A stretch of 64,000 nt of DNA from NCBI GenBank assembly GCA_025677815.1, contig JAIXMP010000049.1, forward strand, positions 124,001-188,000, read 5' to 3'. Below the pieces are notes generated by a model. It had not been told where the DNA came from and searched no databases. It saw nothing but the letters and a program-made list of their open reading frames with translations. Positions within the stretch are counted from its first letter, which is position 1. Every line of letters begins with the position of its first letter. Below are positions 11,157 to 25,100 of the stretch, piece after piece. Position numbers and translations under genes: made by a program. Origin of the DNA: Phascolomyces articulosus. Taxonomy: Eukaryota; Mucoromycota; Mucoromycetes; Mucorales; Lichtheimiaceae.

Positions 11157-14100
11157 ATGCTGTATCGGTGCCACTATTATTCTTTGCTGATAGTAATCAC
11201 CTTTACTACCTTTCTACCAGGAAAATGGATGTTGGCATTAGCATCACAATACCATCATTTCCAACCACTTGATGATACCAACTACTACGCAAATGTATAT
11301 ACTCATCATGAAGAAGCCGACACTCCTACTATCGAGTCAGAATCATTGACAAATATCCATCTAAACTGGAATTGTGGCAATTATGAATTGAATAACGAAG
11401 AAGTTCAGGGAAATCTTATTTTATCCATTGGTGCATGCGGCTTGAATAATAATCAAAATATCGCGAATGAGACGATCAACAAAGACGCTCACCACGTCAT
11501 TGGAAGTTTTAGTATTGTTACTACCATTAACTCAGCTGCAACGACATCACAACCCCAACAGTATTGCCATCAGCAACGAAAGTTTATATGGGCTGTCCCA
11601 CCCTTGGAAACTCTTGATATGCATCAAGGATGTCTCTTCGCCATTCATGGATCCAGTAATAGAATATATGCAAAAAGTAAGCAATACTCTGTTTCACCAT
11701 CCAACAGATTTACAATCAATAGAGAACAACAAGAAGAACAAGATAAATTTGATAAACAGCAACAACAGAAATCACAATTGTTGTTTGACATGTATTTTGA
11801 TGGAGTGACCTATTTTAAACACATGATGGCAAAGAAACATGTGAACAGGAATTATAATGATGCTTTTATGGAGGTGGATCCTATATTGGCAAAAGAAGAA
11901 AAAAGTACGTATTTAATTTATGAAGCTTTAACGATTCCTTCTTTTTTCTCGCTTAATCATATTAAATAGCAATGATACCAAAAATAACTCACTAATAAAT
12001 GTAATGCATATCGATAATAAAATAGAGATTGGAATTATAGGTGCTGGAGCATCTGGACTTTTTAGTGCATACCTTCTAATGCAAGCTGGATATAAAAACA
12101 TTGAAATTGTTGAAGGAAATGATAGAATAGGAGGGTAAGTGGTGGTATTCTTATATAGTATATATACGTTGTTGATCGTATTATATAAATGCTCAAGCCC
12201 ATAATAATTGATATAAATAATGATAATTCTACTGAATCTGTATTATGAAATAAACATATCTTTAGGCGCATTAAAACTGCATATTTCGACAAATCAAAAG
12301 CGGTTTATAATGAATTAGGTGCCGTATTATCTTTCTCTACATTATCTGTAACATTATAATGATGATATGAAAAAAATCATAATTATACTAAGTTTTCAAA
12401 ATATATATACAATTGGATTTGTTATTTCTTTTTTTTTTTAAAAAAAAAGGTGCTATGCGAATTCCAACCGCTTGGAGATACAGAAACGAAACTACCATGC
12501 TTCCAATTCATGAGCATAGAATCGTACTACAAGTTTCCAAGGAACTCAACAAAATCAACAAGAACGAAAAGGATCAAATCAAATTTATACCATTCATCGA
12601 TCACGACGATAAGTAAGTACACATCGATAAGATAAACCTATTAAAAAACACACCACAATTTTCTTTTATAAGTACAAAATAAATAAGGTATTATATTTGA
12701 AAATTTATAAAGCGTATTGTCCCTAAAAAATAATAACAATCATGTCATTTACTATATTAATAGCAATTTGGCGTATTTTAATGGATTTCGATTACCAGAT
12801 GGGAGAATTCCAACGAAAAAAGAATTTTCAGACATGACAGGTTCTTTACATATTTATCCAGGAGCTCTGGCCAATATTTCTCGGGAAGCATTTGACATTG
12901 TGCAACCTTTTAAAAGCGTTGAAATACTGAAAACGTTAGCACAGGATTTTTATGGAACATTTAAGGTAAATTTTATATGGGAGTTTAAGAAGAAAAGAGG
13001 GAGAGAGAAGGTTCAATATCATCTTGAACTGGTACTGCTACTTCATTTTATCCTTCACTATTTTATATTATTCATCATAATATCACATTGATAACGTACT
13101 AATTTATCATTTTATATATACTCATATATTAGAAAGCAATATATACATTTGGCGATCAATGGTCTGAACGAGACTGGCTCTACCGTGAAATGAATGCAAG
13201 TACAAGTGCTGTTGATTTTGCAATACAGTTGAAAGAACGCATGGATATATGGGATGCAATGTGTTCCGCATTTTTCACAGCAGAGACAAATGCATTTCAA
13301 GCAATATATGGAGGAATGAGTCGGTTGCCTGAAGCACTTTTGCTAGCCCTGGGTGACAAAAAAATAATTAAATATAATACTCTTATATCAAAAATCGAGT
13401 ATATAGATCATGAAGGAAAAAAAGACAATGATACTGGTACTACCACAATGGAAAAAACGATTTCTATCCAATGGAAAAACAGACCTTTCGACAGGACATT
13501 CAACAGTAAAGAATTTGACAATGTAATTATATCTGCACCATTCGCAGTAGTTCGATCATGGCACTTGCCACAAGGTAATATCGTGTTTTTGTTCTTGGGT
13601 TCATATATTAAAGTGCTAAATATATCTACATATTATATATTATTATCTTTTTTTTAGAACTTCCATATACCATCAAAAGTGCCATCAGATATTTAAAAGA
13701 TGTGACCGCATGCAAAGTATTACTGGAATTTGAAAGTCGGTTCTGGGAACATGACCAAGATCATCCTATTTTTGGTGGATGCAGCAATACTGACTTACCA
13801 ACAACCGATATATGTTATCCTAGCAATGATTTGGGAAGTGAAGGTCCGGCCGTCATGATTGCAAGTTATGTGCGAGATGATTTACTCCATTTAGGAGCCT
13901 TGAGTGATGAAGAGCATGTGGCACGAATACTTGAAGATGTGGTGGAACTACATGGTGACATTGCCTATGAGCAATATACAGGAAGATATGCAAGGCAATG
14001 TTGGGGTCACGATCCTTTTGCAAGGGCAGCGTGGGCTATGTATACTGCAGCGCATCGAAGACTTCTTCTACCCTCCTACTATGAATACCTAGATGGCCTT

Positions 14101-14262
14101 GTTTTTGTTGGTGAACATACTCACATTTATCAAAGTTGGATTTCATCTGCGTTGCATTCGGCTATTCGTGGCGTCATCATGATATTAATAGAACATGGAG
14201 ATATAGATGGTGCTAAAAATATTTCCAACCATTGGAATACTACATCGTATGTTCATATATGA
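11157..14262 (+). CDS. Secreted flavin L-amino-acid/amine oxidase-like protein
   Basis: Seven exons (11157-11908, 11970-12134, 12266-12318, 12450-12612, 12713-12965, 13133-13574, 13658-14262) join in phase to give 810 residues. The N-terminus is a signal peptide (YSLLIVITFTTFLPG) followed by about 240 residues of unfamiliar, probably beta-rich sequence with FIWAVPPLETL and GCLFAIHGSSNRIYAKS. The FAD-binding Rossmann fold starts near residue 270 with IGIIGAGASGLFSAYLLMQAG. ELGAMRIP follows, as in L-amino-acid oxidases, and the C-terminal FAD motif is LVFVGEHTHIYQSWISSALH. Such enzymes oxidise amino acids or amines to keto acids or aldehydes, releasing ammonia and H2O2. The protein should be secreted or enter the secretory pathway. 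Substrate is unknown. The donor at 12319 (GTGCCG) is weak but is the only one that restores the motif. Confidence 0.8.
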
Positions 14263-17200
14263 AATAAGTCACCATTGTTTATAATGAATTTATTACACCA
14301 ACAAAATATATTCATGTAGTAAAAGGAGAGATTACACAATTCCCTAATATATACAATCATTTATCTTTCTAATTATCATGTGATATATATTATTGCCTTG
14401 TTATTTAAATAAAGTACAATGCAACTATTCATTTCTTTGTTTATTAAAACGTGCACTAATTCTATATATAGAAAGGTGATAAGAAATATTAAAAAAAAGG
14501 GTCTAGAGAAGTTGTTATGGGTTGTATGCATAGAAGATGGCACATTATTTCTAAATTTTGGTACGCTGTTGATTTACTTTATTATGGTATCAAATGCGCT
14601 TCAATCGTTACATTTTCCTTATATGTAATTTAAAGTACAAGTGGACATAAATGTGAAAATCAATTGGTTTATAAATTACTGGTTTAACTCCATTGTTGAT
14701 TTATTATATACTCATATTCGTGTTGATGTTTTTGAGATTTCTTTACGACAATATTATATATATAATTATTAAGGATATGCATATGGTTCTATCATCCATG
14801 TTGGCTCAAAATGGAGACAATACATGCTCATGTTATGGCTAATGATAATGATTGGTAATAAATAGGAGAAAATGTGAGGTATGGAAGAATAGCGATAAGA
14901 AGAATGGAAAGTTGTGGTTAAGGAAGAGTAGTGATTGATGCGGATAAATACCAGTAACAAGACGGATTTAAAGTGATAATATTAAATGGGAGGGGAGTAT
15001 AATAAAGGTAAGTATCAAGGAGTAGTTAAGATCCAGGCATTGTTAATAAGTGATCAAGGAGAAGTAAAGAATCATTTTTAATGTATTCGTATACAGGGCA
15101 TAAAGCCAATGAAATATGGAGCAGTACTATTTTATTATTTTTAAAAAAGGATGAAGGATCTAACAGAATGGGAAAAAAAATACTTGGGCACGTCGATTTG
15201 TATGTTACTAAAGTTTGTTTTTTCATGGCCAAATAATCAAACACCTGATCAATTTTATAAAAGAGAAATAGATTGACATGGTCCGTGCGTTCGGAAGCCT
15301 CCCAGAAAATGAGAACGTTTAAAAGCAATGGGTTTATGTTGATGTTTATGATAGTGAAGAAACAATTAGTACAGTTTATTAAAAACTATAAATATGAACA
15401 ACTAAAAAATATGAAAAAAAAGGGCCTGAAAAAAAAGGACATACCATTTCTACAATAGTACATCATCTTTTATCAAGTATGTTTTTTATCATTTTCTTAT
15501 TTGTATTGGGTCCCAACATAGTTGACGGGTGGTAAAATTGCTTAAAAGTAAACACAGTGGAAGTGCAATATTGCATTTACTGACAAGCCGCATATGATGA
15601 GAAAAATTAATTTCAAATCTAGCAAATGACTCCCATCCATCAGTAATCCTTTATTTGGAGAGCATTTCTCAAGAACAGACGCAAAAAAGGTAGGACGGAG
15701 AAATAAATGTAGGAGGATTCACCACTAGCAAACGCCAAAACCCGGACATCCAGTTTGCAAGAAACATAAACACACCGTATTAATCCCAACAGAGCCCCCG
15801 TTGCAAGGACATAACCGGTACACCATCTATGTTCCCCAACTACCCAATTTTAAAGAGCTGACAACCCAAACTCACTGTAAAGGGGGGAGATCAAGCAACC
15901 AGACCCCCAAAAAACTGAATGATCGTGTTCTGATATGATCGAAGAAAAAAAAAAGAGAGAGAGATATACCAGAGACCTTTTTTTCTTATTATTTTTATCA
16001 ATTGAACATCCGATATTGACTTATTTTTATGACGAAGTGCCTTGAGTGTTTTATGTATTAGTTATATAGTGTTATATAATGATATGATTGTATCGTAAAG
16101 AAAAGTACAAAAAAATTATGCTATCTGTTCCCATGAAAAAAAGTATACAGGTACCAAGTTCTGGTTCCTGATTCACTCCATAACCAGTCCCATACAAGAA
16201 TCCAATACCCTGAATTTTTTTTTCTTATGGTGACTTTTGTCTCAATCTCTTTCTTTTGCACGTAACCTTTCGCTCATATATATATTCGTCATCACTTGCT
16301 ATGAAACCATTCCCAATCACTATTAGATGCCATTGCCATCAAGTTACCAGCGCTATTAGACTGATACCTTCCACCTGTCCTACTACAAAGGCTTTTGTTG
16401 CAGACTATTACAAAGACATTTTTTTCTTAAACTTGACATGGCTGACTCAAAAGAGACCAGGTCCTGTATTCAGGAACGAGTGTAGCCGTGCAATAAGCAT
16501 TACTATAGATTCAATACATGTTTTGTATCTCGGATTACTTTACTTCTTTATCATCTTGGTTGATGCACATTTGATTGTACCATAGATATTTGATGTTGAA
16601 TTATTCATATAGACGTTGAAAGATGCTGTTCAAATTGGACATATTTCACTTCCTCGTTGCTTTTTGTATAGTATATAAAATCTGTTGTATCTTACTGACG
16701 GAAGTGATCATTTCGTGTTTGCCTTCATCCAGTCGTTTTGCATTATTACTGTTGTTTGGATCGAATATAATGTCCCCAAATTGGTTCCAAGAATAAGACA
16801 GGACACAACAGTTTTTGTATACTTAAGAACACATCCACACTACATTCATGTCGGAGATACGAACAAGTTTCGAAGGCATGAATTTTGGTGTCAGCAAAAA
16901 CAAAAAAAAATGGTGGTTGATCGATGTCCTGTTTTGTATAATCGTATTCTTCGTCATTTTTTGAAAAATTGGCAGTGTATGTATTGGATTGTTCATACTG
17001 TTGTACATTCTATATTTTTTTTTTCGATTGGGTAATTGTTTTCAAGTGTATGGCTGAATAATATATATATAGCTTAGCGATGGAACACAATCGTGTCTAT
17101 AAAAATGAGTTTATATCAAAAGGTAACAGTTTGCTCAATAAATAGTAATATTTCTTGTAAAGAATAGATGTTTTGTAATGGCGAAGAGATAATAAAATAA

Positions 17201-17781
17201 TGGAAAGGCAGAGAAAAAGAGAGAGGAAAAAGTTGGTTGATGTATGACGTATTTTTTTATTTTCTTTTTGTTACTCGTTACCAATACAAGTGTGTGACAT
17301 ATTACAAAAAGGACTTTAAGATGATAGTGATAATAATTAAAATGACTGATTACTTCTTGGAAGCAACGTAAATGAACTTGCCTTTAGGTACTCAGGTGGT
17401 ATGGTAATACACATACCCAGAGAGATTATTCTCTGTCCAATTCTTCATAGTCCATACTTGAAAGATATTTATGTCAATACTTCCATATAATATCATACAA
17501 TCCCATTGCATTATATTTATATAAACTATAGTCGTATGTACGTTATCATTTTCTTCAAGAGAATAATGCCCAACAGTGGGTCTTTTCCCTATTTTTGATC
17601 CAAGAAAAGCTGTATCGGAACAATGCAAGAAAAAAGTATGGGTGGCTTAAACAGAACAGCCAATGAAAATGATTGTGACAAGGGAAAAAAGATTTTTTAA
17701 AAGAAGGTCCGATTCATGGTATATCAAGAGAATCCAACGGCGTGTATCGTTTGTTCTTCCTCTTTCCTCGTTCATTTCGCC
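14263..17781. other. Intergenic, no gene supported
   Basis: This is a 3.5 kb gap. From about 15530 to 15950 base composition shifts towards G+C, with C-runs on the plus strand, but there is no coding potential in any frame; it could be a transcript or a relic. Two overlapping plus-strand open stretches (16256-16585 and 16685-17035) have no recognisable domain and no consistent intron model. The last 150 bases should be the S11 promoter. Confidence 0.4.
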
Positions 17782-18739
17782 ATGGATATTCAAGTAGGTT
17801 TTTTTCACATTTTTTTATTGATTAATAAAAAGATCGCTCTGTCCATCAATCAATAAATACTAGATCAGAATAACTCAATTTTTTTTTAAAATGAAATAGA
17901 CCGAAAAGGCCTATCAAAAGCAACACGGTATCTTCCAAAACTCCAAGAACGCTGCCAAGCGCAACAAGCGTTGGTTCAAGGATATCGGTCACGGTTTCAA
18001 GACCCCCAATGAAGCCAAGTACGGTAACTACATTGACAAGAAGTGCCCCTGGACTGGTGAAGTTAACATTCAAGGTCGTATTTTGACCGGTGTTGTCATC
18101 TCCACAAAGATGAAGCGTACCATTGTCATTCGTCGTGATTACCTTCACTACGTTCCCAAGTACAACCGTTACGAAAAGCGTCACACCAACATCTCTGCTC
18201 ACTTGTCCCCTGCTTTTGATAACTTGGCTGTTGAAAAGTAAGTTATTTATTTATTTTTTATTAGTGTTTCTATTTATGACTTGGTAAGCTTTTTATTTTG
18301 CCACAAACGACTTCGTTCGAATCAAAAAAAGAAAACTATGATTATTATGGATGAATATTTTTATTCTATTATCTCTCGTTATATCCAAATGAACGTTTGA
18401 TGACATTGGAAAAAATAACAATGGTAAAAACGGGCTTGTTGAAAAGGAAATCAATTGGTTTATTTTACCATTGGTTTTTTTTAAAAGAAGAGATTGTTTT
18501 TTTATATGAAAAAAATCCCCTTTTCTTTTTTTATTCGGACGAGGTAGTTGGTAAGGTAGCGGCTTACCAAGCCTTTGATGTCCAATCCATCTTTATACTT
18601 ACGCTATTTACTTTTATTATCATTTAGCGGTGACATCGTCACTGTTGGTCAATGCCGTCCTCTTTCCAAGACCATTCGTTTCAACGTTTTGAAGGTCCAA
18701 AAGGCTAAGAGCGCCTCCAAGCAATTCTCCAAGTTCTAA
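17782..18739 (+). CDS. RPS11: 40S ribosomal protein S11 (uS17)
   Basis: Exons 17782-17793, 17900-18237 and 18628-18739 give 153 residues, normal for eukaryotic uS17. The first exon encodes only MDIQ, a common layout for fungal ribosomal protein genes. Diagnostic stretches are [56 protein letters not shown] and [20 protein letters not shown]. The protein binds 18S rRNA in the small subunit. Codon use is strongly biased towards C-ending codons (AAG, AAC, TTC), as expected for high expression. Intron 2 is 390 bases long, unusually large here. I looked for a box C/D snoRNA in it and found only a weak C box without a matching D box. Confidence 0.98.
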
Positions 18740-20668
18740 GCCTTTTTGATGAGAGAGATGTAGATGCTTGTTTGAATTTTGTTTCAAATAAAAAAATCAT
18801 TCCGTTTTTATAAATGAAGCTGGATTTAATGATAAGCTATTTTTTTTTTCAAATGTCTTTGTATGATTCCTATATTTATATGAAAGTCTGTTTTTACAGA
18901 GATTGGGATGACTACACTTACAACGAATGATATTGATTGTCTCCTCAAAAAAAATATATATATTAATTGAGTATTAAAGGTTCCTACAGGATGGTTTTTT
19001 TTTTGTTCTCTGAGATTTGGATACAGTCCCAAAATGTTACTGGGTGGTTGGTAATTACTATCATCCAATGGGTATTAGACTCTTTATTATGAAATACTTT
19101 ACTAACGATGAGTTCATTATTATTCTTCGGTAGTACAAAATCTAATGTTCTATCAAAAATAAGAATTATCTTTTACTATAGCCATGGATCTATTCCAGTA
19201 TAAGATGGCAACCATTTTCTGATTTAATATATATAGCTGTAAATCGTTATATAGATTACATTGTCGACCACTTTTAAAAAAATATTTCATACTAGATGTT
19301 GGGTATGGGGGGTGCGGATGCATTGGATCATTATCCACCCACTCATTCTCTCATTAGATTTTTTAAATTTAGAGTTGGATCATTCAACCTCAGCAATAGA
19401 TTGCATCCACCAATAAACAGCTGAATACTTTATAGAAGATTCGAGACATCATCATTGATGATATGCATTTAGTATATATATATACAAAAAAAAAGATTAT
19501 TCAAAAAAAAGAACGATGGACGATGATTTTAAAATATTTTACATGGTGTTGGTCACTTTTAAGGTTATATAGAGACCCGGATCTTGCATCATTCAACTAT
19601 TATATATAACCTCAGATATCTTATTCATTCTAGATAGATGCAATTAAAACATAAACATATAACATTCAGCAAGTGAGAGAGGATTATCATAATTAAAGAC
19701 AAATGGTATAGATGTATCACAACAGCCGTTTTTATTGCTGCATCATGAATATGTAACAAGATATGCAAAGCATTTCAAGTTTTTATTTTTTTTATTTTGC
19801 AGATAAATGTTAATTAAACGTTGTTGTTGTTAGTGTTGTTCCGAGGGCAGGCGCGTGTCTATCCTTAATGTTTTTTATGTATGCGTGCGCGTGTGTATGT
19901 TGAATGAGAAAGGGGAAGGAAAAAGACAGGGAAATGATGACGAGATAGAGTGATTGTATGAATGATATATGAACCACTACTTGCTTTTTCATCATCATTT
20001 CAAAAACATGTGGATGAACTTGGTAAAAACCTGGTTTTTTTTCATATATACTCAAGATAATGATTCCAACTTTTCATATCACCTGTATGTGTCTAAATGC
20101 ATCCATTCAATAAAGTGAGTTATTATTATCATGGTCAAAGTATCATCATATACAAACAAAAACCATGAAAAGATCTCTTTATATATAATGTGTAGATTGG
20201 AATTATTTGGAATTGAACCAAAACATCTTTAACTTCTTCCCCCCAAAAAAAAACTCCTTTTTCATCGTTCATACCCAAAAAAAAAATGAAACGTGGTTTT
20301 TATTTTCAGATGTAACCCTCTTGTCTGTGTCGCCTTAAAAAAAACTCCCAGTCAAATGTTCAGCTGCGTATTATAATATATATATATATAAACGAGTTTG
20401 TTATAAAAAAAAATAAAATGTCATGTATAAAAAAAGTTACTATTTTCAGGATAAAAGGCGTGTTTAAAAAAAACAGGGAGTGGAAAGAGGAGGGGGAGGA
20501 TGTTGAATTCAAGTTTAAAAAAGATCATGAATTGTATGTTTCCATGTGGTGATCCCTTAAATAAAGGAGAAAAAAAGAGTGGACGATGATGATCTTTTTA
20601 CTTAATGATTGGTTATTATAAAAGTGATCGGTAACGTCATTTTCCTATATTATTCTTATAAGCCGTTG

Positions 20669-20694
20669 AATATATATATATATATATATATATA
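20669..20694. repeat. (TA)n microsatellite
   Basis: An uninterrupted run of alternating T and A. Similar but shorter runs are scattered through the window. Confidence 0.9.
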
Positions 20695-21230
20695 CAAAAT
20701 GGAAAAGAATGGAATAGAATACTCAATGTACCTGTCCCTTTTTTTTATTATTTTAATGCGGCACTTGAATCTCTTTATACCAGAACATAGAACCGATAAT
20801 GAACCATGACGCTATAGTACATTTTAAAGAATTGGGATTTTTTTTTTTACCTTGGGGGAGATGCAGTAGTAGTAGTTAAAAGATGATTGTTCTACAAAGA
20901 TACAAAACTGTTCCATTAAATCGTGATGATGGCTCTCTGACCAACAAATGGTGCAACGTGTCAGATAACTTTTTTCAGGTAACTCAGTTTTATTTTATTA
21001 TTGATATGGAATAAATATGGATATCTTGTTGTTGCTTGTCATTATATAATAATAAAATGATCATTTCATGGTGATCAAAATAAAAAAAAAAAGAACATTA
21101 TAGGGGAATTACGGTTATTATGATTAGGATCTTTTTGGGCTAAAGAGGGCTAATTATACAACATAAATAATAAGAGTTTATTTTACATGCATATGAAAAT
21201 ATTCTGTCAATTGATCAACCATCATTTTTT

Positions 21231-21244
21231 GTTACCATGACAAC
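21231..21244. promoter_or_regulatory. X-box-like site 1
   Basis: GTTACCATGACAAC fits the imperfect palindrome bound by RFX-family factors (GTTRCCATGGYAAC type). It lies about 0.9 kb upstream of the Rrm4-like start codon and is identical to site 2. Binding is inferred. Confidence 0.5.
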
Positions 21245-21319
21245 TACCCAAATGTCATTTTATCGGCATGACAACCTACTTTATAGTTTATCCACATCCA
21301 TCTTACTATTTACTTTAGA

Positions 21320-21333
21320 GTTACCATGACAAC
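21320..21333. promoter_or_regulatory. X-box-like site 2
   Basis: GTTACCATGACAAC again, an exact 14-base match to site 1, 89 bases downstream. A half-site GGCATGACAAC lies between them near 21265. Confidence 0.5.
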
Positions 21334-21350
21334 CAAGCTATCATCTCAAA

Positions 21351-21353
<3 letters not shown>

Positions 21354-21385
<32 letters not shown>
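21354..21385 (+). repeat. (GA)n microsatellite
   Basis: About sixteen GA units just downstream of X-box-like site 2. Confidence 0.9.
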
Positions 21386-21388
<3 letters not shown>

Positions 21389-22133
21389 TAATGGGTTACA
21401 CAAAAACAGCTGTGAGCGCGTGCATCTTCATGTAATTCCGACCCTATTTCTTTTTGTAACAACCAACTCTTCTTTTTTCCTCTCTTCCTTTTCTTTTATA
21501 TACTTTTTGGCATTTTTGTTAAACAAGAAAAAAGATACTTTTTTCTTTGTGTTGTGTTTTTATTATCATTATCATCATCCTCTTCTTTATCCTCCTTTTC
21601 ATATTTCTTATTTGATATATATCACCCACACTCACTCACTCTCATTTATATAAATATATAAATCGATTCATTTAAGCCCCATACTATAAACGCAAACGCA
21701 AGTTAAATAATACTACATATACAAACAATTGGGTAAAACAAGAAACTTATATATAACAAACCGAATCAACTCCCCCCCCCAACCAACATTTGCTGGCCTG
21801 ATTTTTTTTCTCTCTCTTTTCACTCTTCAAAACATTAAAATCCTTCAGGTACAACAAAACACCTCTTTTTTATTATTATTATTATTACATATACATACAT
21901 ACCCCATTATTCTATACCATTATTATTATTCCCTCTCTCAACTCTTATATATAACCCCGTCCAACAATGAACGGATCGGTAAATTGACCTCTTCTTTTTT
22001 ATTATTATTTCTTATCCTTTGGATCTATTAGAGAGAGAAATATATATATATATATACAGACCCATCCCAGCTTTCACAACAACAACTACAACTTTTATTT
22101 TTTTTAATATATTATACAATTCAGCAATTGAAC

Positions 22134-25100
22134 ATGGCGGATGCATACCCCTATCAACCCATCATTAAACTACCAAAAAGTAAAACAAGTTCTACTTCGA
22201 CGCGAAGTAATCGACAAGATTCTATTTCGTTAGTATATGAACCCAAGGATGCTATTGTTTCTGATACACTTTATTTTGATGGTCTTCATGGGACTATTAA
22301 TGAATCCGATGTCCGTAGTTTACTTCAAGATTGTCAACCTACAGAGTGAGTTTCTATTTACATACAAAAGGGGATGAAAAGGGGAAGATATAGCTTTTTT
22401 TTGGATGAATAGGAAAAAAAAAAGGGAAAACAGGGTCCCAATTTGTCTCTAACATCCATCCTTCAATTTTATTAATAGAGTAAATATTCATTCTGATCGT
22501 GGTAGTGGTTATTTAAGATTTTCTGATTCAAAAATGGGTAAATTTTTCTATTATCTAGGGATGAGGTTTGAGTGGAGACAAAGTCTTTTTTTTTTATAAA
22601 GGGAAAAGTGTCTAACTGGAATATATGATGATAGCGGATCGAGTGTATTCTTTATACAATGGATTCATGTTTCCAAATAATAATAATAGCAAGTTACAAT
22701 TTCGTATATCGCATGATGGATCATTTGAACATGAGGCTAAAGGACCTATTCTTCATGTCAAGAATTTACCTTTGAGAATCGATAATAATGCTTTGTACGA
22801 TTTATTCCGACCTTTTGGGCCATTGAGTTTATGCAAACCTATTGTTGAAGGCAAAGCATTTCGGGGCACTGCCTTTATTCAATACTTTTTTCAAAATGAT
22901 TCAGATGAAGCACAAGATCATATGGTAAGTTATTTGTTGTTCATTGTTGGTGTTTGTTGGATCTGATATCATATTTTCTGCCTTATTTATAATTTAGAAT
23001 GATAAAATGTTGGAAGGCAATGCTATGTAAGTATAATGATTCCATTATAATATAATGTGTATATGTATCAGTGTATGTGAGATATGGTTAAGGTAAGATT
23101 ACAATGGATGTGGGATAAGTTGGAAATTGAATGGATTTTATTCTTAGGGGTTGGGGACTCCTTCTCTTTTCTTCTTCTTCATTATCATGATCATGATCCA
23201 TCCAATTTCAATTCTTTCTTTTCACAACTTATGCTATAAGATGAAAAACGGGGTTACTATTTTTTTGGGGGGAGAGGTTTATAAAGAAAATAGAATTTGG
23301 GTAGTAGAAGGAGGATAATAATAATAATGTGCTTGAATAATGAGGAGGATTGGGGGAGGAGTGATTTTACCATGGGACAATTATAACCATACACATATGT
23401 ACATATATACATTACCATAGATCCATTATATATTATTAGATTGGATGATGATGACACGTTGTCGTTATGATTTATAGAAAAAAAACAGTTTATACTCATC
23501 TGATTTTTCTTTTCTTTTTCTTTCTATTACTTCTTTATAGTAACGTTTCATCGTTCATGCCATCTAAAACTCGACCTCCAGTACCAACTACTATTGAACA
23601 AACCAACAAGAATGTAAGTGTGTTTAATTTATTCATATTTGTTTACCAAACAAAAAAACATACATCTCTTTTATACTACACAGCTTTTATACACCCCAAA
23701 AAAAAAACTTTTTCTATGTTGGTCCTACAACACAATTGTTATTTTTGTACACAACAAATACATATATAACCATATAAACACACCTATTGAGCGCGTCACC
23801 CATTCACTTACACTTATCTAAAAAAAAACTCACGTTCCTTTTTTTTTTTCTTCTTTTCTTTATTTTTTTTTTTACTTACTTTTTTTTTTCTCTCCATTCT
23901 TTTTTTTATTTTATGTATCCTTGGTTTTTCATGTTATTATCACTTCAACAACAACAACAACAACAGTCGCCTTCTACACTGACCTCACCTTCTCAAAACC
24001 ACACCATCAATATCCCCAACTCAGCTACAGCGACACCGAACCCAAACAATGTTGACAAGTCAGATTCAGGTTATGTCGATTATATGAATCTTTATATCAA
24101 GAATCTGGATCCTGTCGTGACCAACAATGACTTATTTAATATGTTTCGAAAGTTTGGTCGTATTATTTCTGCAAGAGTCATGAGTAATCCCCAAACAGGT
24201 CAATCCAAAGGGTATGGTTTTGTCAGTTATGATAAGGAAGAAGAAGCATCTGCTGCTTTACAAGAAATGAATGGCAAACTTATTGGTGCAAAACAACTTA
24301 TTGTTGCTTATCATGAACCTAAAAAGCCTCGGCAAGAGAAACAAGGGAATTCGACTACCACTACAACGAACAATAATAATATAAGTAGTAATAATAATAA
24401 TGGAAATCAACACCATCATCACCCTACAGCTACTTCGCCTGTCACTACCACTTCTACCAATAATGCCATGCAACAACCATTTATGGGTGCTATTGGTACA
24501 CCTGTTCGTAGTCCTCACCATAATAATAATAATAATAATACAACGAATAATACAACAACAGATTATAATAATAATAACAATAATCATTCGTCTTCATCCA
24601 CATCGGCTGCTGCTGCTGCCGCAGCTGCCGCCGCTGTTGCTGCAGCTTCGGCTACAAACCCTGCTGCCGGCATGGGTGCATCTTATTCCTCGCATGATAC
24701 CAGACATCCTTATGATATGTCCATGCCTTCTGTACCTATTAGTAGTAAGTTGCATTTTTTCCTTTTTTATTTACTTTATTTTTTAATTTATTTTATCTAA
24801 AAAGGAAGGGAGATGGGTTGAAAAAAGGGTGAAAAAGGGTATAGAAGGGAGTGAGAGCGTGTGTGTATGTGTGTTTGTTCAGAAGAACAAGAAAAAAAAG
24901 GGTTTTTTTTGGTTGAGAAGTTTAAAACGGGTTCCAATAAGTGATTTATTTATAAAAGGGGAATGAGAGAGGTCTATACTTTTTTTTTCTTTCTTTTACT
25001 AATGATATTTATTTAGTGCCTTCACAAGTTAATGGTTTAGGCATCGATAATGTAGACCAAATTGCCATGACGATGAAATCGGTTGGGCAAAAACGACCTT

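Larger units (their letters stand above)
18740..22133. other. Long intergenic/5' region of the Rrm4-like gene
   Basis: This is a 3.4 kb gap without supported genes. It holds a (TA)n run at 20669-20694, a (GA)n run at 21354-21385, two identical X-box-like sites at 21231 and 21320, and pyrimidine-rich sequence from 21450 to 22130 that is probably core promoter and 5' UTR of the gene starting at 22134. Confidence 0.5.

Noticed and set aside
16256..17035. Two overlapping plus-strand open stretches of about 110 codons
   Set aside because: There is no recognisable domain, no splice model joins them, and composition is like the flanks. They are plausible by chance in a 3.5 kb gap.
18238..18627. Possible snoRNA in the long S11 intron
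   Set aside because: There is a TTGATGA near 18399 but no CUGA D box or terminal stem at a workable distance.
23787..23966. Upstream extension of the RRM3 exon
   Set aside because: The open frame before 23967 is a Phe/Leu/Tyr-rich pyrimidine tract, typical of an intron 3' end. The CAACAG acceptor at 23966 restores phase 0.
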